Positions 1 through 7,846 of a DNA stretch of 64,000 bases are shown in pieces. The first letter of the stretch is position 1; the number at the start of each line of letters is the position of its first letter. The position numbers and the translations under genes are program-made. Under the pieces are notes generated by a model. That model worked only from the letters and a program-made list of their open reading frames with translations. It was not told the origin of the DNA and ran no database searches. Origin of the DNA: IGN2 sp964639955 (GTDB lineage: Bacteria; Bacteroidota; Ignavibacteria; Ignavibacteriales; Ignavibacteriaceae); contig CAZXGJ010000001.1 in NCBI GenBank assembly GCA_964639955.1, positions 1 through 64,000 on the forward strand, read 5' to 3'.

Positions 1-2
1 TT

Positions 3-1280
3 TTTCCGCTTATTCTGTCTGCACAGCAAAAAGTTTATATCGCATATATCGAAGGCGATATTGACCTTGGATTAGCACCGTATGTAAGCAGGGTAATAGC
101 TGAGGCAGAGGAAAATGAAGCCGCGGCAATAATCTTTAAAATAAACACCTTTGGCGGAAGAGTTGATGCTGCTACACAGATTAAGGATGCGATATTAGCA
201 ACCGACAGGCTTACTATCGCATTTATTAATAACAGGGCAATTTCCGCCGGTGCACTCATTGCTATTTCCTGCAATAAAATAATTATGGTCAGGGGCAGTT
301 CTATTGGTGCTGCAACAGTAGTTGATCAGACCGGTGAAAAAGTTGGCGAGAAATATCAATCGTATATGCGTTCTGAAATGAGATCTACTGCAGAAAAAAA
401 CGGCAGGAGAACAGACATAGCCGAAGGGATGGTTGACGAACGAATTGTTGTTCCGGGTCTTGTCGATTCAACCCAATTAATTACATTAACCTCTGATGAA
501 GCTCTTAAATATGGTATTGCCGATACAATCTTAAAAAACATCGATGAAGTTCTTGCTTATTTTCAGCTAGAAAAATCGGAAGCCGTTTATCAATCCTCAA
601 ACTGGGCTGAGGATGTAGTCAGATTCCTGAATAACCCGATTATTTCCTCGATTCTGATTATGATAGGATTTTTCGGACTGCTTGCAGAAATAAAATCACC
701 CGGCTGGGGTTTGCCCGGCACGGCAGGTTTGATTGCGCTTGCATTGTTCTTTGGCTCATCATACATTTTACAGCTCGCCTCTGTAATTGAAATATTACTT
801 TTTATTATCGGGCTTGGCTTGATTCTGGTTGAAGTGTTTGTTATGCCCGGTTTTGGAATTGCCGGCATAAGCGGAATAATTTTAATAATTGCATCATTGT
901 TTCTCTCTTTGGTTGGCGAGGATCCGTTTCTTGACATGAAAGCAGTTTCCTTGGCGCTTATTCAGCTTTCTGCTGCACTGCTTTTTGCTCTTGTTCTGAT
1001 ATTTATACTGGCAAAGTATCTGCCGAAATCTAACCTATTTAAAAAATTCATTCTTTCAGAAGAAGAAAAAGCAGTTGAAGGTTACACTTCCCGTGCTGAT
1101 TTTTCCGGTTTGCTTGGTGCTGAAGGAATTGCATTAACCACGCTGCGTCCCGCTGGTACAGCCGAGATACAAGGAAACAGAGTTGATGTTGTGGCAGACT
1201 CCGAGTTCATCGAACACGGCAAACCAATAGTTGTAACTGCTGTTGAAGGAATGAGAGTAGTTGTTAGGGAGAAGAAATAG
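3..1280 (+). CDS. NfeD-type membrane-bound ClpP-class serine protease, 5' truncated
   Basis: The reading frame is open from base 3, so the true start lies before the window; 425 residues are visible. The first ~190 residues form a ClpP/SppA-like protease fold. The nucleophile motif is ISAGALIAI at about 236-262, and a conserved FGGRVDAA segment precedes it. Several hydrophobic membrane spans follow (about 640-1020). The end, about 1090-1275, is an NfeD OB-fold domain (GLLGAEGIALTTLRPAGTAE). The order protease, membrane, OB fold is that of the long NfeD1b class, thought to act with SPFH/stomatin proteins in membrane quality control. No SPFH gene is visible downstream. An internal ATG at 285 would remove the catalytic serine and is not the start. 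Confidence 0.92.
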   Translation, partial: FPLILSAQQKVYIAYIEGDIDLGLAPYVSRVIAEAEENEAAAIIFKINTFGGRVDAATQIKDAILATDRLTIAFINNRAISAGALIAISCNKIIMVRGSSIGAATVVDQTGEKVGEKYQSYMRSEMRSTAEKNGRRTDIAEGMVDERIVVPGLVDSTQLITLTSDEALKYGIADTILKNIDEVLAYFQLEKSEAVYQSSNWAEDVVRFLNNPIISSILIMIGFFGLLAEIKSPGWGLPGTAGLIALALFFGSSYILQLASVIEILLFIIGLGLILVEVFVMPGFGIAGISGIILIIASLFLSLVGEDPFLDMKAVSLALIQLSAALLFALVLIFILAKYLPKSNLFKKFILSEEEKAVEGYTSRADFSGLLGAEGIALTTLRPAGTAEIQGNRVDVVADSEFIEHGKPIVVTAVEGMRVVVREKK

Positions 1281-1326
1281 ACAGCACTCAATTATAAAAT
1301 TTATTCAACTTTTCTTACACTTGTAT

Positions 1327-2382
1327 TCACAGCAGCTCCAGAACATTAGTATTTGTAATTATCTCTCTTGTTTTACCTTTCTGCATTCCCTGCGGAGAAG
1401 GCATCTCCATAGTAAAGGCAGTTTCCATTCTTGTTTCAGTTTTGCTTTTCTGAACCAGACCTCTGTCAATATTAAAATAAATTTTTCCGCTTGCTGAAGA
1501 GATTGGTTCTTCGAACTGGTAGTTTATACCCATTTCGCTGTAGCTTGTACTCCCTTCAACTTTAGTTTCGATTGTGCCATTAATAACTGCAATTTTCTGA
1601 TCTTCAAATAATTCAATTTTACCCATTTTATAAACGTTTTTGTAATCGATATTAAAAGTCATAACAGGTATAGATTGCCTCTGGTAAGACCACGTCGAGT
1701 CTGCAGCAACTTTATGTGCGGGTAATTCACGAATAATCTGAACAATGAACGGTTTGATTACACGTTCGGATAAATCCTGCTTTAACTTATTAAGGTCTTC
1801 AGTTTTTACCGAATCAATTAAACCTCTTAAGCTTAAAAACCTGTTCATAATCTTATCAATTTTATAAATGTCAATTAATCTGCCGAACTTATTTACCCTA
1901 AGGTTAAAAGGATTGTTGATGAATGACTCGTGTTCGGCAAATTTTGAAAGATCAGTTGAATCAATCCGGGCACCCGATTGGTAAGTAACCTCGTTACCCA
2001 TGCCGCTTGCTTTAAGATTAATTGAGTTGACGGTGCATTGAATCTCTGCAATGCTGTCTTCATCGAGAGAGATGGTTTTTAACTCTATCAAATAAATTAT
2101 TTTTTGCTCAATTACTCCGTCCATAATTGTATCTGCTTCGATATGCTGCTCGTTTCGCGAGAAGATGGTCATCCTGTATTTAGTGGTTTCACCGGGTTTA
2201 AATTTATATTGTATAAAGAAAGGCGCATTGGCGTCATCCTGCTTAAGTTCCGTGGTTTTCAGGCTCGAGCTGTCAAAAGTTGAACTCAGCTCGCTGCTGC
2301 TTTTTTTATCCTGTTCGGAATTCTGTCCGCAGCCTGCAATTAATACAAATAAAGATGCTGCAATAAAAAGATACTTATTCAT
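1327..2382 (-). CDS. Putative lipoprotein, DUF6263-like
   Basis: 351 residues. The N-terminus is a lipoprotein signal, with the hydrophobic stretch YLFIAASLFVLIAGC ending in a good lipobox (IAGC, Cys at 18), then a Ser/Lys/Asp-rich linker to about residue 50. The remainder is a beta-rich domain (PFFIQYKFKPGETTKYRM onwards) resembling the DUF6263 group of Bacteroidota surface lipoproteins; function unknown. It lies 8 bases downstream of the NamZ-like gene on the same strand, so the two are probably co-transcribed and both face the envelope. The family assignment is tentative; export as a lipoprotein is well supported. Confidence 0.8.
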   Translation of the reverse strand: MNKYLFIAASLFVLIAGCGQNSEQDKKSSSELSSTFDSSSLKTTELKQDDANAPFFIQYKFKPGETTKYRMTIFSRNEQHIEADTIMDGVIEQKIIYLIELKTISLDEDSIAEIQCTVNSINLKASGMGNEVTYQSGARIDSTDLSKFAEHESFINNPFNLRVNKFGRLIDIYKIDKIMNRFLSLRGLIDSVKTEDLNKLKQDLSERVIKPFIVQIIRELPAHKVAADSTWSYQRQSIPVMTFNIDYKNVYKMGKIELFEDQKIAVINGTIETKVEGSTSYSEMGINYQFEEPISSASGKIYFNIDRGLVQKSKTETRMETAFTMEMPSPQGMQKGKTREIITNTNVLELL

Positions 2383-2390
2383 TTTTCTCC

Positions 2391-3638
2391 TTAATAAAGT
2401 AAATACTTTTCTCTTAATGAAATGAATTTCTTAAGCCCTTCTTTCCAGGAATTGATAATAACATCAGGCGTTTGATTATTCTGAATCAATATTCGAAGGC
2501 TGTCGGTTCCGGCTAATTTATCAAAGTGATCATTAAAAAACCTGAAAGATTGCGGATACAATTTATGCAGTGAATAAATCAGATTAACACCAAATTTAAC
2601 CGCACTGAATTTTTTAAAGTCTGTAATCCTTATTAAAATGCCATTGCAGGTTTCATTTTGGTACCTGGGGTTTTCAGCTCTGCCTGCAAGAGATTCAGGT
2701 GAAAAAGAAATTTGGCTCAGCTCAAATGTACCGTCGTTATATTTTTCCATTTCACTCAATAATTCTTCTGATGCAATAAACGGTGCTCCAATTTGTAAAA
2801 AAGGTTTATCAGTTCCTCTGCCTTCTGAAATGTTTGTTCCCTCCAGCAAGCATGTACCCGGGTATACAAATGCTGTTTCTAAATCAGGTATGTTGGGGGA
2901 AGGTGGAATCCAATCAATCCCATTCTCTTCCCGGCTTATGCTTCTTTTCCAGTTCTGCATTCTGATAACTGTAAGTAATGAATCATCATCATGATGAGAA
3001 ATGAACTCATTAAAATATAGTAAAGAAAGTTCACCGTTGGTCATAGCATAAACTATGGGAATTTCTGTTAAACCTAAAAACGATTTAAAGTTTTTGTTAA
3101 GCACCGGTCCATCTGGATTTGCAGCTGCATTGGGGTTAGGTCTGTCGAGCACAATAACAGGTATATTTTCTTCAGCAGCAGCTTGCAGCACATAAAAGAG
3201 AGTGGATATATAAGTGTAAAAACGTACACCCAGATCCTGAACATCATAAATTATCAGATCAAGACCGTTAAGCATTGATTCGGTTGGTTTTTTAATTTTG
3301 CCATAAAGTGAATAAACCGGAATACCATAAACTTTTGAATCATCAATTTTTTCCCCTCGTTCCAGCTTGCCGGAGAGTCCATGCTCCGGAGTAAAGACAG
3401 CACTAACTGTAATTCCCGATGAAAGTAAAGTATCCAACAAGTGAGTTCCGTTGGATAAGAGCGAAGTATGGTTTATCACCAGTCCTGCTTTTTTCTCCTT
3501 TAAAAAATTAAGCTGCTCTCCGATTAAAACATCCGCCCCCGATTTAAAATTATATTTGTTGTAATCTGACTGCTGGCATCTTGCTGCAAACGAGCAAATC
3601 AACAGAAGAGAAAAAAAATATTTTATTCTGAAGATCAA
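2391..3638 (-). CDS. namZ: DUF1343 family, NamZ-like exo-beta-N-acetylmuramidase
   Basis: 415 residues with a hydrophobic signal at 1-20. Family blocks of DUF1343 are clear: GLVINHTSLLSNG, FTPEHGLSG, IPVYSLYGK, DLIIYDVQDLGVRFYTYIST, VIVLDRPNPN, and a late YPGTCLLEGTNISEGRGT. The family founder NamZ trims terminal N-acetylmuramic acid from peptidoglycan fragments, so a periplasmic or surface wall-recycling role is likely. The cysteine at 21 (FAARCQQ) has Arg at -1, which is poor for a lipobox, so ordinary cleavage or periplasmic release is as likely as lipidation. Its start overlaps the ndk stop by four bases, and a lipoprotein gene follows 8 bases later. Confidence 0.88.
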   Translation of the reverse strand: MIFRIKYFFSLLLICSFAARCQQSDYNKYNFKSGADVLIGEQLNFLKEKKAGLVINHTSLLSNGTHLLDTLLSSGITVSAVFTPEHGLSGKLERGEKIDDSKVYGIPVYSLYGKIKKPTESMLNGLDLIIYDVQDLGVRFYTYISTLFYVLQAAAEENIPVIVLDRPNPNAAANPDGPVLNKNFKSFLGLTEIPIVYAMTNGELSLLYFNEFISHHDDDSLLTVIRMQNWKRSISREENGIDWIPPSPNIPDLETAFVYPGTCLLEGTNISEGRGTDKPFLQIGAPFIASEELLSEMEKYNDGTFELSQISFSPESLAGRAENPRYQNETCNGILIRITDFKKFSAVKFGVNLIYSLHKLYPQSFRFFNDHFDKLAGTDSLRILIQNNQTPDVIINSWKEGLKKFISLREKYLLY

Positions 3639-4066
3639 CTTGAGTAGTTATTTAAGAGTTCATCGGCAGAGAAGAAATGAGCAATCTCCTTAATTGCATT
3701 CTCATCGGAGTCTGAGCCGTGGACGGCATTAAACTGAATATCAACAGCATACAATTTTCTTACAGTTCCTTCATCAGCTTTAGCAGGGTCGGTTGCACCG
3801 ATCAGTTTTCTATAATCTTCCACAGCATTTTCTTTTTCCAGTGCTATCGGGATGCAAGGACCGGAGGTCATATATTTTACTAATTCGATAAAGAATGGTC
3901 TTCCTTTATGAACAGCGTAAAATCCTTCGGCAGAGGATTTAGTAAGATGAACCATTTTCATTGCTTTTATCTTAAATCCGGCTTTAATAATCATTGACAA
4001 AATTTCGCCGGCGTATCCTTTTTCAACTGCATCTGGTTTAATTATGGCTAAAGTCTGGTTTCCCAA
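3635..4066 (-). CDS. ndk: Nucleoside diphosphate kinase
   Basis: 143 residues, the usual bacterial length. It transfers the gamma phosphate of ATP to NDPs through a phosphohistidine. The active-site block NAVHGSDS places the catalytic His at 116, and the N-terminal TLAIIKPDAV strand is typical. The segment just before the active site (DEGTVRKLYAVDIQFNAVHG) departs somewhat from the common GTIR..FG form but keeps the motif. It sits 92 bases downstream of sucD, separated by a strong hairpin, and overlaps namZ by ATGA. Co-transcription of ndk with namZ and the lipoprotein gene is likely. Confidence 0.97.
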   Translation of the reverse strand: MGNQTLAIIKPDAVEKGYAGEILSMIIKAGFKIKAMKMVHLTKSSAEGFYAVHKGRPFFIELVKYMTSGPCIPIALEKENAVEDYRKLIGATDPAKADEGTVRKLYAVDIQFNAVHGSDSDENAIKEIAHFFSADELLNNYSS

Positions 4067-4105
4067 TTTGTGCTCCTGTAAATTATTATTTCAAGTTCCT
4101 AAAAT

Positions 4106-4127
4106 AAAGCCCGCCAGTGCGGGCTTT
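4106..4127 (-). terminator. Rho-independent terminator after sucD
   Basis: A perfect 9-bp stem (4106-4114 aaagcccgc with 4119-4127 gcgggcttt) encloses a 4-base loop. On the minus strand it is followed by a T-rich tail and lies about 30 bases past the sucD stop, so it should end the sucD transcript before ndk. The plus-strand side also has a short T run, but no plus-strand gene reads into it. Confidence 0.85.
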
Positions 4128-4158
4128 TAACCTGTGGTTTAATATGATTTATCCGGAT

Positions 4159-5118
4159 TTATTTCATTTTCTTCTTCTTCGAAGACGATTTCTTTTTCTT
4201 TGATGAAGCTTTTTTTGCTGATGCTTTTTTATGCTTTTTCTTTTTCATCTTTTCCAGTGCCTGAAGCATAGTTGTTCCTATTTCAGCCGGGTTTTCAACT
4301 ACAAAAATTCCGGCTTTCTTCATTGCGGCCATCTTTTCTGCTGCAGTTCCTTTACCACCGGAGATAATTGCGCCGGCATGACCCATTCTTCTTCCCGGAG
4401 GTGCAGTTCTTCCGGCAATAAAACCAACAACAGGTTTTTTAACATTCTTTTTTATAAATTCAGCAGCTTCTTCTTCGGCACTGCCACCGATTTCACCAAT
4501 CATTACAATACCTTCGGTTTCAGGATCTTCATTAAACAATTTAATTATGTCTGTAAACTTTGAACCTATTACCGGGTCTCCGCCAATTCCTACTGCCGTG
4601 GATTGACCCAGCCCGACGTCAACAAGCTGTTTTACTGCTTCATAAGTAAGCGTTCCGCTGCGCGAAACCACGCCGATGGTTCCTTTTTTATGAACAAATC
4701 CCGGCATAATACCAACCTTTGCTTTACCCGGAGAAATTACGCCCGGGCAATTAGGTCCAACCAGAACAACACCATTAGTTTTAATTGAATTATATACTTT
4801 GATCATGTCTGCAGCAGGAATTCCTTCTGAAATACAAATGATTATTTTTATTCCCGAGTTTGCTGCTTCAAGAATGGCGTCGGCAGCGAATGCCGGCGGC
4901 ACGAAAATAATAGATGTGTTTGCATTGGTTTTTTCTACGGCTTCAGCAACAGTGTTAAAAACAGGTACACCGTTGAATGTTGTACCGCCTTTACCGGGTG
5001 TAACACCTGCAACTACTTTTGTTCCGTATTCAATCATTTGTTCGGTATGAAAAGAACCTTCACTCCCTGTAATTCCCTGAACAACAAGGCGGGTTTTTTT
5101 ATCTACAAGAATACTCAT
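4159..5118 (-). CDS. sucD: Succinyl-CoA synthetase alpha subunit with a lysine-rich C-terminal tail
   Basis: 319 residues against about 290 for the family. It forms the CoA-binding, phosphohistidine-carrying subunit of the TCA-cycle succinyl-CoA ligase. Visible motifs: QGITGSEGSFHTEQMI, the CoA-binding VGPNCPGVISP, and GHAGAIISGG with the phosphorylated His at about 247. The standard domain ends near residue 289; the last 30 residues are a Lys/Ser/Ala tail in which 18 are lysine, resembling histone-H1-like tails. No sucC lies nearby, so the beta subunit must be encoded elsewhere. A terminator follows. The 156 bases upstream hold a short direct repeat. Confidence 0.97.
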   Translation of the reverse strand: MSILVDKKTRLVVQGITGSEGSFHTEQMIEYGTKVVAGVTPGKGGTTFNGVPVFNTVAEAVEKTNANTSIIFVPPAFAADAILEAANSGIKIIICISEGIPAADMIKVYNSIKTNGVVLVGPNCPGVISPGKAKVGIMPGFVHKKGTIGVVSRSGTLTYEAVKQLVDVGLGQSTAVGIGGDPVIGSKFTDIIKLFNEDPETEGIVMIGEIGGSAEEEAAEFIKKNVKKPVVGFIAGRTAPPGRRMGHAGAIISGGKGTAAEKMAAMKKAGIFVVENPAEIGTTMLQALEKMKKKKHKKASAKKASSKKKKSSSKKKKMK

Positions 5119-5141
5119 ATCAAATTTTCCCTGAATTGAAG

Positions 5142-5183
5142 AAGTAAATGAAAATTAAGCAATCAAAATTAAGTAAATGAAAA
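5142..5183. repeat. 13-bp direct repeat upstream of sucD
   Basis: The sequence aagtaaatgaaaa occurs at 5142-5154 and again at 5171-5183, a 29-base period, within the sucD-tatA intergenic region. It lies just upstream of the sucD start and could be a regulator site, but AT-rich chance repetition is possible. Confidence 0.4.
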
Positions 5184-5274
5184 GTTCTCTCCTAAAGGAT
5201 TGGCAATAATGCAAACCGTTTTTATCTAAGAAGATTACGGCTGAAAATTTTCTGAAGAATGAACAATTAAAGAA

Positions 5275-5475
5275 TTAGCTTTTTTTCTCGTCAATCTTTT
5301 TTGATTCCTTATCGGTAGATTTTATTTCATCTTCAACATCCTTTAATCCTTTTTTAAACTCGCTCATTCCTTTGCCTATTCCGCGGGCAAGTTCGGGTAT
5401 TTTCTTTGCACCGAAGAGAAGAAGAATTACCAGCAGGATTAAAATTATTTCGCCTGCGCCTAAGTTACCAAACAT
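5275..5475 (-). CDS. tatA: Twin-arginine translocase subunit TatA/E
   Basis: 66 residues. The pattern is classical: a short N-terminus (MFGNLGAGE), one membrane helix (IILILLVILLLFGA), the hinge and amphipathic helix KKIPELARGIGKGMSEFKKG, then a charged tail. TatA oligomers form the passage for folded Tat substrates in the inner membrane. The gene overlaps the 3' end of purQ by 16 bases and is the last gene of the minus-strand operon that starts at 8524. No tatC is present in the window. Confidence 0.95.
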   Translation of the reverse strand: MFGNLGAGEIILILLVILLLFGAKKIPELARGIGKGMSEFKKGLKDVEDEIKSTDKESKKIDEKKS

Positions 5476-6188
5476 GGTTTTACCTCTTTATTTAATAAAT
5501 AATTTGCAATTGATTTAAAGATTAAGCTGCCATCGGTTTTACCTAAAACCGGGTCTGTACTTCGCTCGGGATGCGGCATCATTCCAAGGATGTTGCCTTT
5601 CTTATTAATTATACCTGCAATGTTATAAACCGAGCCGTTTGGGTTAAATTCTTCTGAAACAATGCCGTTTGCATCAGCGTAACGGAAAACAACCTGATTG
5701 TATTCGAACAATTGATTTATCATATTCTTATCGGTAAAATAATTTCCCTCACCATGTGCAATTGGAACTTTAAGAGTTTTTTTATCATTCAATCCGGCTG
5801 TAAAGGGAGTATCATCGTTTTCAATTTTTAAGTACACATCTTTACAAACAAAATTAAGGGATTCGTTTTTCAGCATAACACCGGGCAGTAAACCGGCTTC
5901 AAGTAAAATCTGGAAGCCGTTGCATATGCCCAATATGTACCCGCCCTTATTTGCAAAGTTTATTACCTCAGTCATAATTGGTGAAAATCTGGCAATAGAT
6001 CCGGTTCTTAAATAATCACCGTAAGAAAACCCGCCCGGCAGAATAATAATGTCGCAATTCTGCAAGTCCGATTCTTTATGCCATAAAAATACCACATCGT
6101 AATCAAGAATTTTTTTTAGAGAGTAGTAGGTATCGTGGTCGCAGTTTGAGCCGGGGAATACAACCACGCCGAATTTCGGATATTTCAA
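5460..6188 (-). CDS. purQ: Phosphoribosylformylglycinamidine synthase subunit I (glutaminase)
   Basis: 242 residues. Class I glutamine amidotransferase that delivers ammonia to PurL in step four of purine synthesis. The nucleophile Cys89 is in GICNGFQ, and the His206/Glu208 pair is in MMPHPERS. The start FGVVVFPGSNCD is typical of PurQ. It overlaps purS by four bases (ATGA), which indicates the separate PurS-PurQ-PurL architecture rather than the fused large enzyme. purL is not in the window. Confidence 0.97.
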   Translation of the reverse strand: MKYPKFGVVVFPGSNCDHDTYYSLKKILDYDVVFLWHKESDLQNCDIIILPGGFSYGDYLRTGSIARFSPIMTEVINFANKGGYILGICNGFQILLEAGLLPGVMLKNESLNFVCKDVYLKIENDDTPFTAGLNDKKTLKVPIAHGEGNYFTDKNMINQLFEYNQVVFRYADANGIVSEEFNPNGSVYNIAGIINKKGNILGMMPHPERSTDPVLGKTDGSLIFKSIANYLLNKEVKPCLVT

Positions 6189-6436
6189 CTAACTTCCTCC
6201 AGTGTGAACTCAAAATCTTCCATAATAGGGTTGGCTAAAAGCTTGCTGCAATAATCCTTAACCTCACTCTCGGCTGCCTTTTTATCATGGGTATCAATTT
6301 CAAATTCGATGTATTTATCAATCCGGGTGTTTTTAATGTTGCTCAGTCCCAGATGCTTGGCACCTATTTCTACTGCTTTACCCTGGGGGTCTAATATCGA
6401 ATGTCTGCGTTTTATTAAAACTTTTGCTTTGAACAA
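6185..6436 (-). CDS. purS: Phosphoribosylformylglycinamidine synthase subunit PurS
   Basis: 83 residues, standard length. The small dimeric subunit bridges PurQ and small-type PurL. Typical features are KAKVLIKRRHSILDPQGKAV at the start and the FEID strand in the middle. It lies 36 bases downstream of pssA and overlaps purQ by four bases, so purS and purQ are translationally coupled. Confidence 0.95.
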   Translation of the reverse strand: MFKAKVLIKRRHSILDPQGKAVEIGAKHLGLSNIKNTRIDKYIEFEIDTHDKKAAESEVKDYCSKLLANPIMEDFEFTLEEVS

Positions 6437-6472
6437 AATTTATCCGTTTTATTTTGATGTTTAAGTTAATAA

Positions 6473-7192
6473 CTACTCTTTTTTTAACAGTAATATTTTA
6501 TGATAAAGGTGCCGAAAAATACCAATCAGTATCATGAAAACAAAAGTAAGAAAGATGCCTCTTTTGTAAGTGAAAATAATTAATGTTGCAGCTGCGGCAA
6601 TAAAAAGAAAATGGAAAGGTTTTTCCTTCAGTCCGCTGATTGTAAACCTTGGAATTGTTTCATACCTTATGTTACTGACCATGAGGTAAGAGAGAACACA
6701 AATCATAGGGATAATCATTGATGAATAAGGTTCGGCGAAACCGTTATTGTAAAATGCCAGCACAAAGGAAGCAATAGTTAATGCAGATGATGGAATTGGA
6801 AGACCGAGGAAAAAAGATTTATCGAATCCAACAAGCTGAATATTGAACCTTGCCAGCCTGAAACCGCCGGCAATCATGGGCAGCGAGCTTAGTATTATAC
6901 CCCAGGTTTCAATTCCCGAAAAATATGTTTTATAAAGCAGGAAAGACGGAGCTACACCAAAACTTACAATGTCGGATAATGAATCGAGCTCAACTCCAAG
7001 TTCACTCGCTGAGTTTGTCAGCCTGGCAACCATACCGTCGAGTGCATCGAACAGCCCTGCAGCAAAAATCAGCCAGGCTGCATAACTGTAATTTCCTTCG
7101 CTGGCACTGAGGATGGAGAAGTAGCCGCAGAACATATTTATTGAAGTGAACAGGTTCGGTATAACCGAAGCAGTAAGTCGGGGGCGGTTCAT
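6473..7192 (-). CDS. pssA: CDP-diacylglycerol--serine O-phosphatidyltransferase
   Basis: 239 residues with about seven membrane spans. The CDP-alcohol phosphatidyltransferase signature DG-x2-AR-x8-G-x3-D-x3-D is complete: it begins DGMVAR and ends GVELDSLSD. The enzyme makes phosphatidylserine from CDP-diacylglycerol and serine in the inner membrane. Its start shares one base with the psd stop, so the two sequential enzymes of phosphatidylethanolamine synthesis are coupled. Confidence 0.95.
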   Translation of the reverse strand: MNRPRLTASVIPNLFTSINMFCGYFSILSASEGNYSYAAWLIFAAGLFDALDGMVARLTNSASELGVELDSLSDIVSFGVAPSFLLYKTYFSGIETWGIILSSLPMIAGGFRLARFNIQLVGFDKSFFLGLPIPSSALTIASFVLAFYNNGFAEPYSSMIIPMICVLSYLMVSNIRYETIPRFTISGLKEKPFHFLFIAAAATLIIFTYKRGIFLTFVFMILIGIFRHLYHKILLLKKE

Positions 7193-7842
7193 CAGTTTAT
7201 TATCTCAAACAGAATTGTTTCACCTGCTTTAACATTTTCATTCATTTTTACTTTTGGTACAAAGCCGGCAGGCACAAACACATCAACCCTGCTTCCAAAT
7301 TTAATCATCCCGAATCTGCTGCCCGCTTTTACGCTGTCTCCCACTTTTAATTCGTTTACAATCCTTCTGGCTAAAAACCCGGCAACCTGGGTAAAAAGTA
7401 TCTTTCCGTGCCTGGTGTTCAAGCCTGTTTCCATTCTTTCGTTTTCTTCTGCTGCACTTTCTTCAAATGCAGCCTTGAACTTACCTTCAAAATATTTTAA
7501 ATGCTCAACTTTGCCCTCAGCAGGAATCCTGTTTACATGAACGTTAAGAGGTGACATAAATATGGAAATGAGTCTTGCATTTTGGCCAACAAAATAATTG
7601 TCAATTCCGCTTTTAACTGAAATTACTTTACCATCCGCAGGTGAGATTATAATATTATCACTGGCGGGTGTATTTCTTTCGGGATCCCGGAAAAAATTTA
7701 ATGTTAGTATTAATATCAAAGCAGCAGTAATAATTAGAATTATTTTGCCGGCATTGTTATGCACTAAGAAGCTTGCAAAGATTAAAAGAAAAGAAATAAT
7801 TGCTGCTATGCCTATAGTTGTATAACCGTATTTTGTAAACAT
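7192..7842 (-). CDS. psd: Phosphatidylserine decarboxylase (short type)
   Basis: 216 residues, the compact form common in Bacteroidota and archaea. Two N-terminal membrane spans (residues 8-50) are followed by FFRDPERN, the block PADGKV, and MSPLNVHVNR. Self-cleavage to form the pyruvoyl group should occur at Gly183-Ser184 in KFGSRVDVFVP. The product is phosphatidylethanolamine. The gene starts four bases after the PurC-like gene and abuts pssA. Confidence 0.95.
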   Translation of the reverse strand: MFTKYGYTTIGIAAIISFLLIFASFLVHNNAGKIILIITAALILILTLNFFRDPERNTPASDNIIISPADGKVISVKSGIDNYFVGQNARLISIFMSPLNVHVNRIPAEGKVEHLKYFEGKFKAAFEESAAEENERMETGLNTRHGKILFTQVAGFLARRIVNELKVGDSVKAGSRFGMIKFGSRVDVFVPAGFVPKVKMNENVKAGETILFEIIN

Positions 7843-7846
7843 CGGT

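Noticed and set aside
2391..3638. NamZ-like protein as a lipoprotein
   Set aside because: The Cys at 21 is preceded by Arg, which does not suit signal peptidase II; left as an exported protein.
4231..4788. Open frames on the plus strand opposite sucD
   Set aside because: Phe/Ser/Cys-rich composition that mirrors the coding strand; no homology or start signals.
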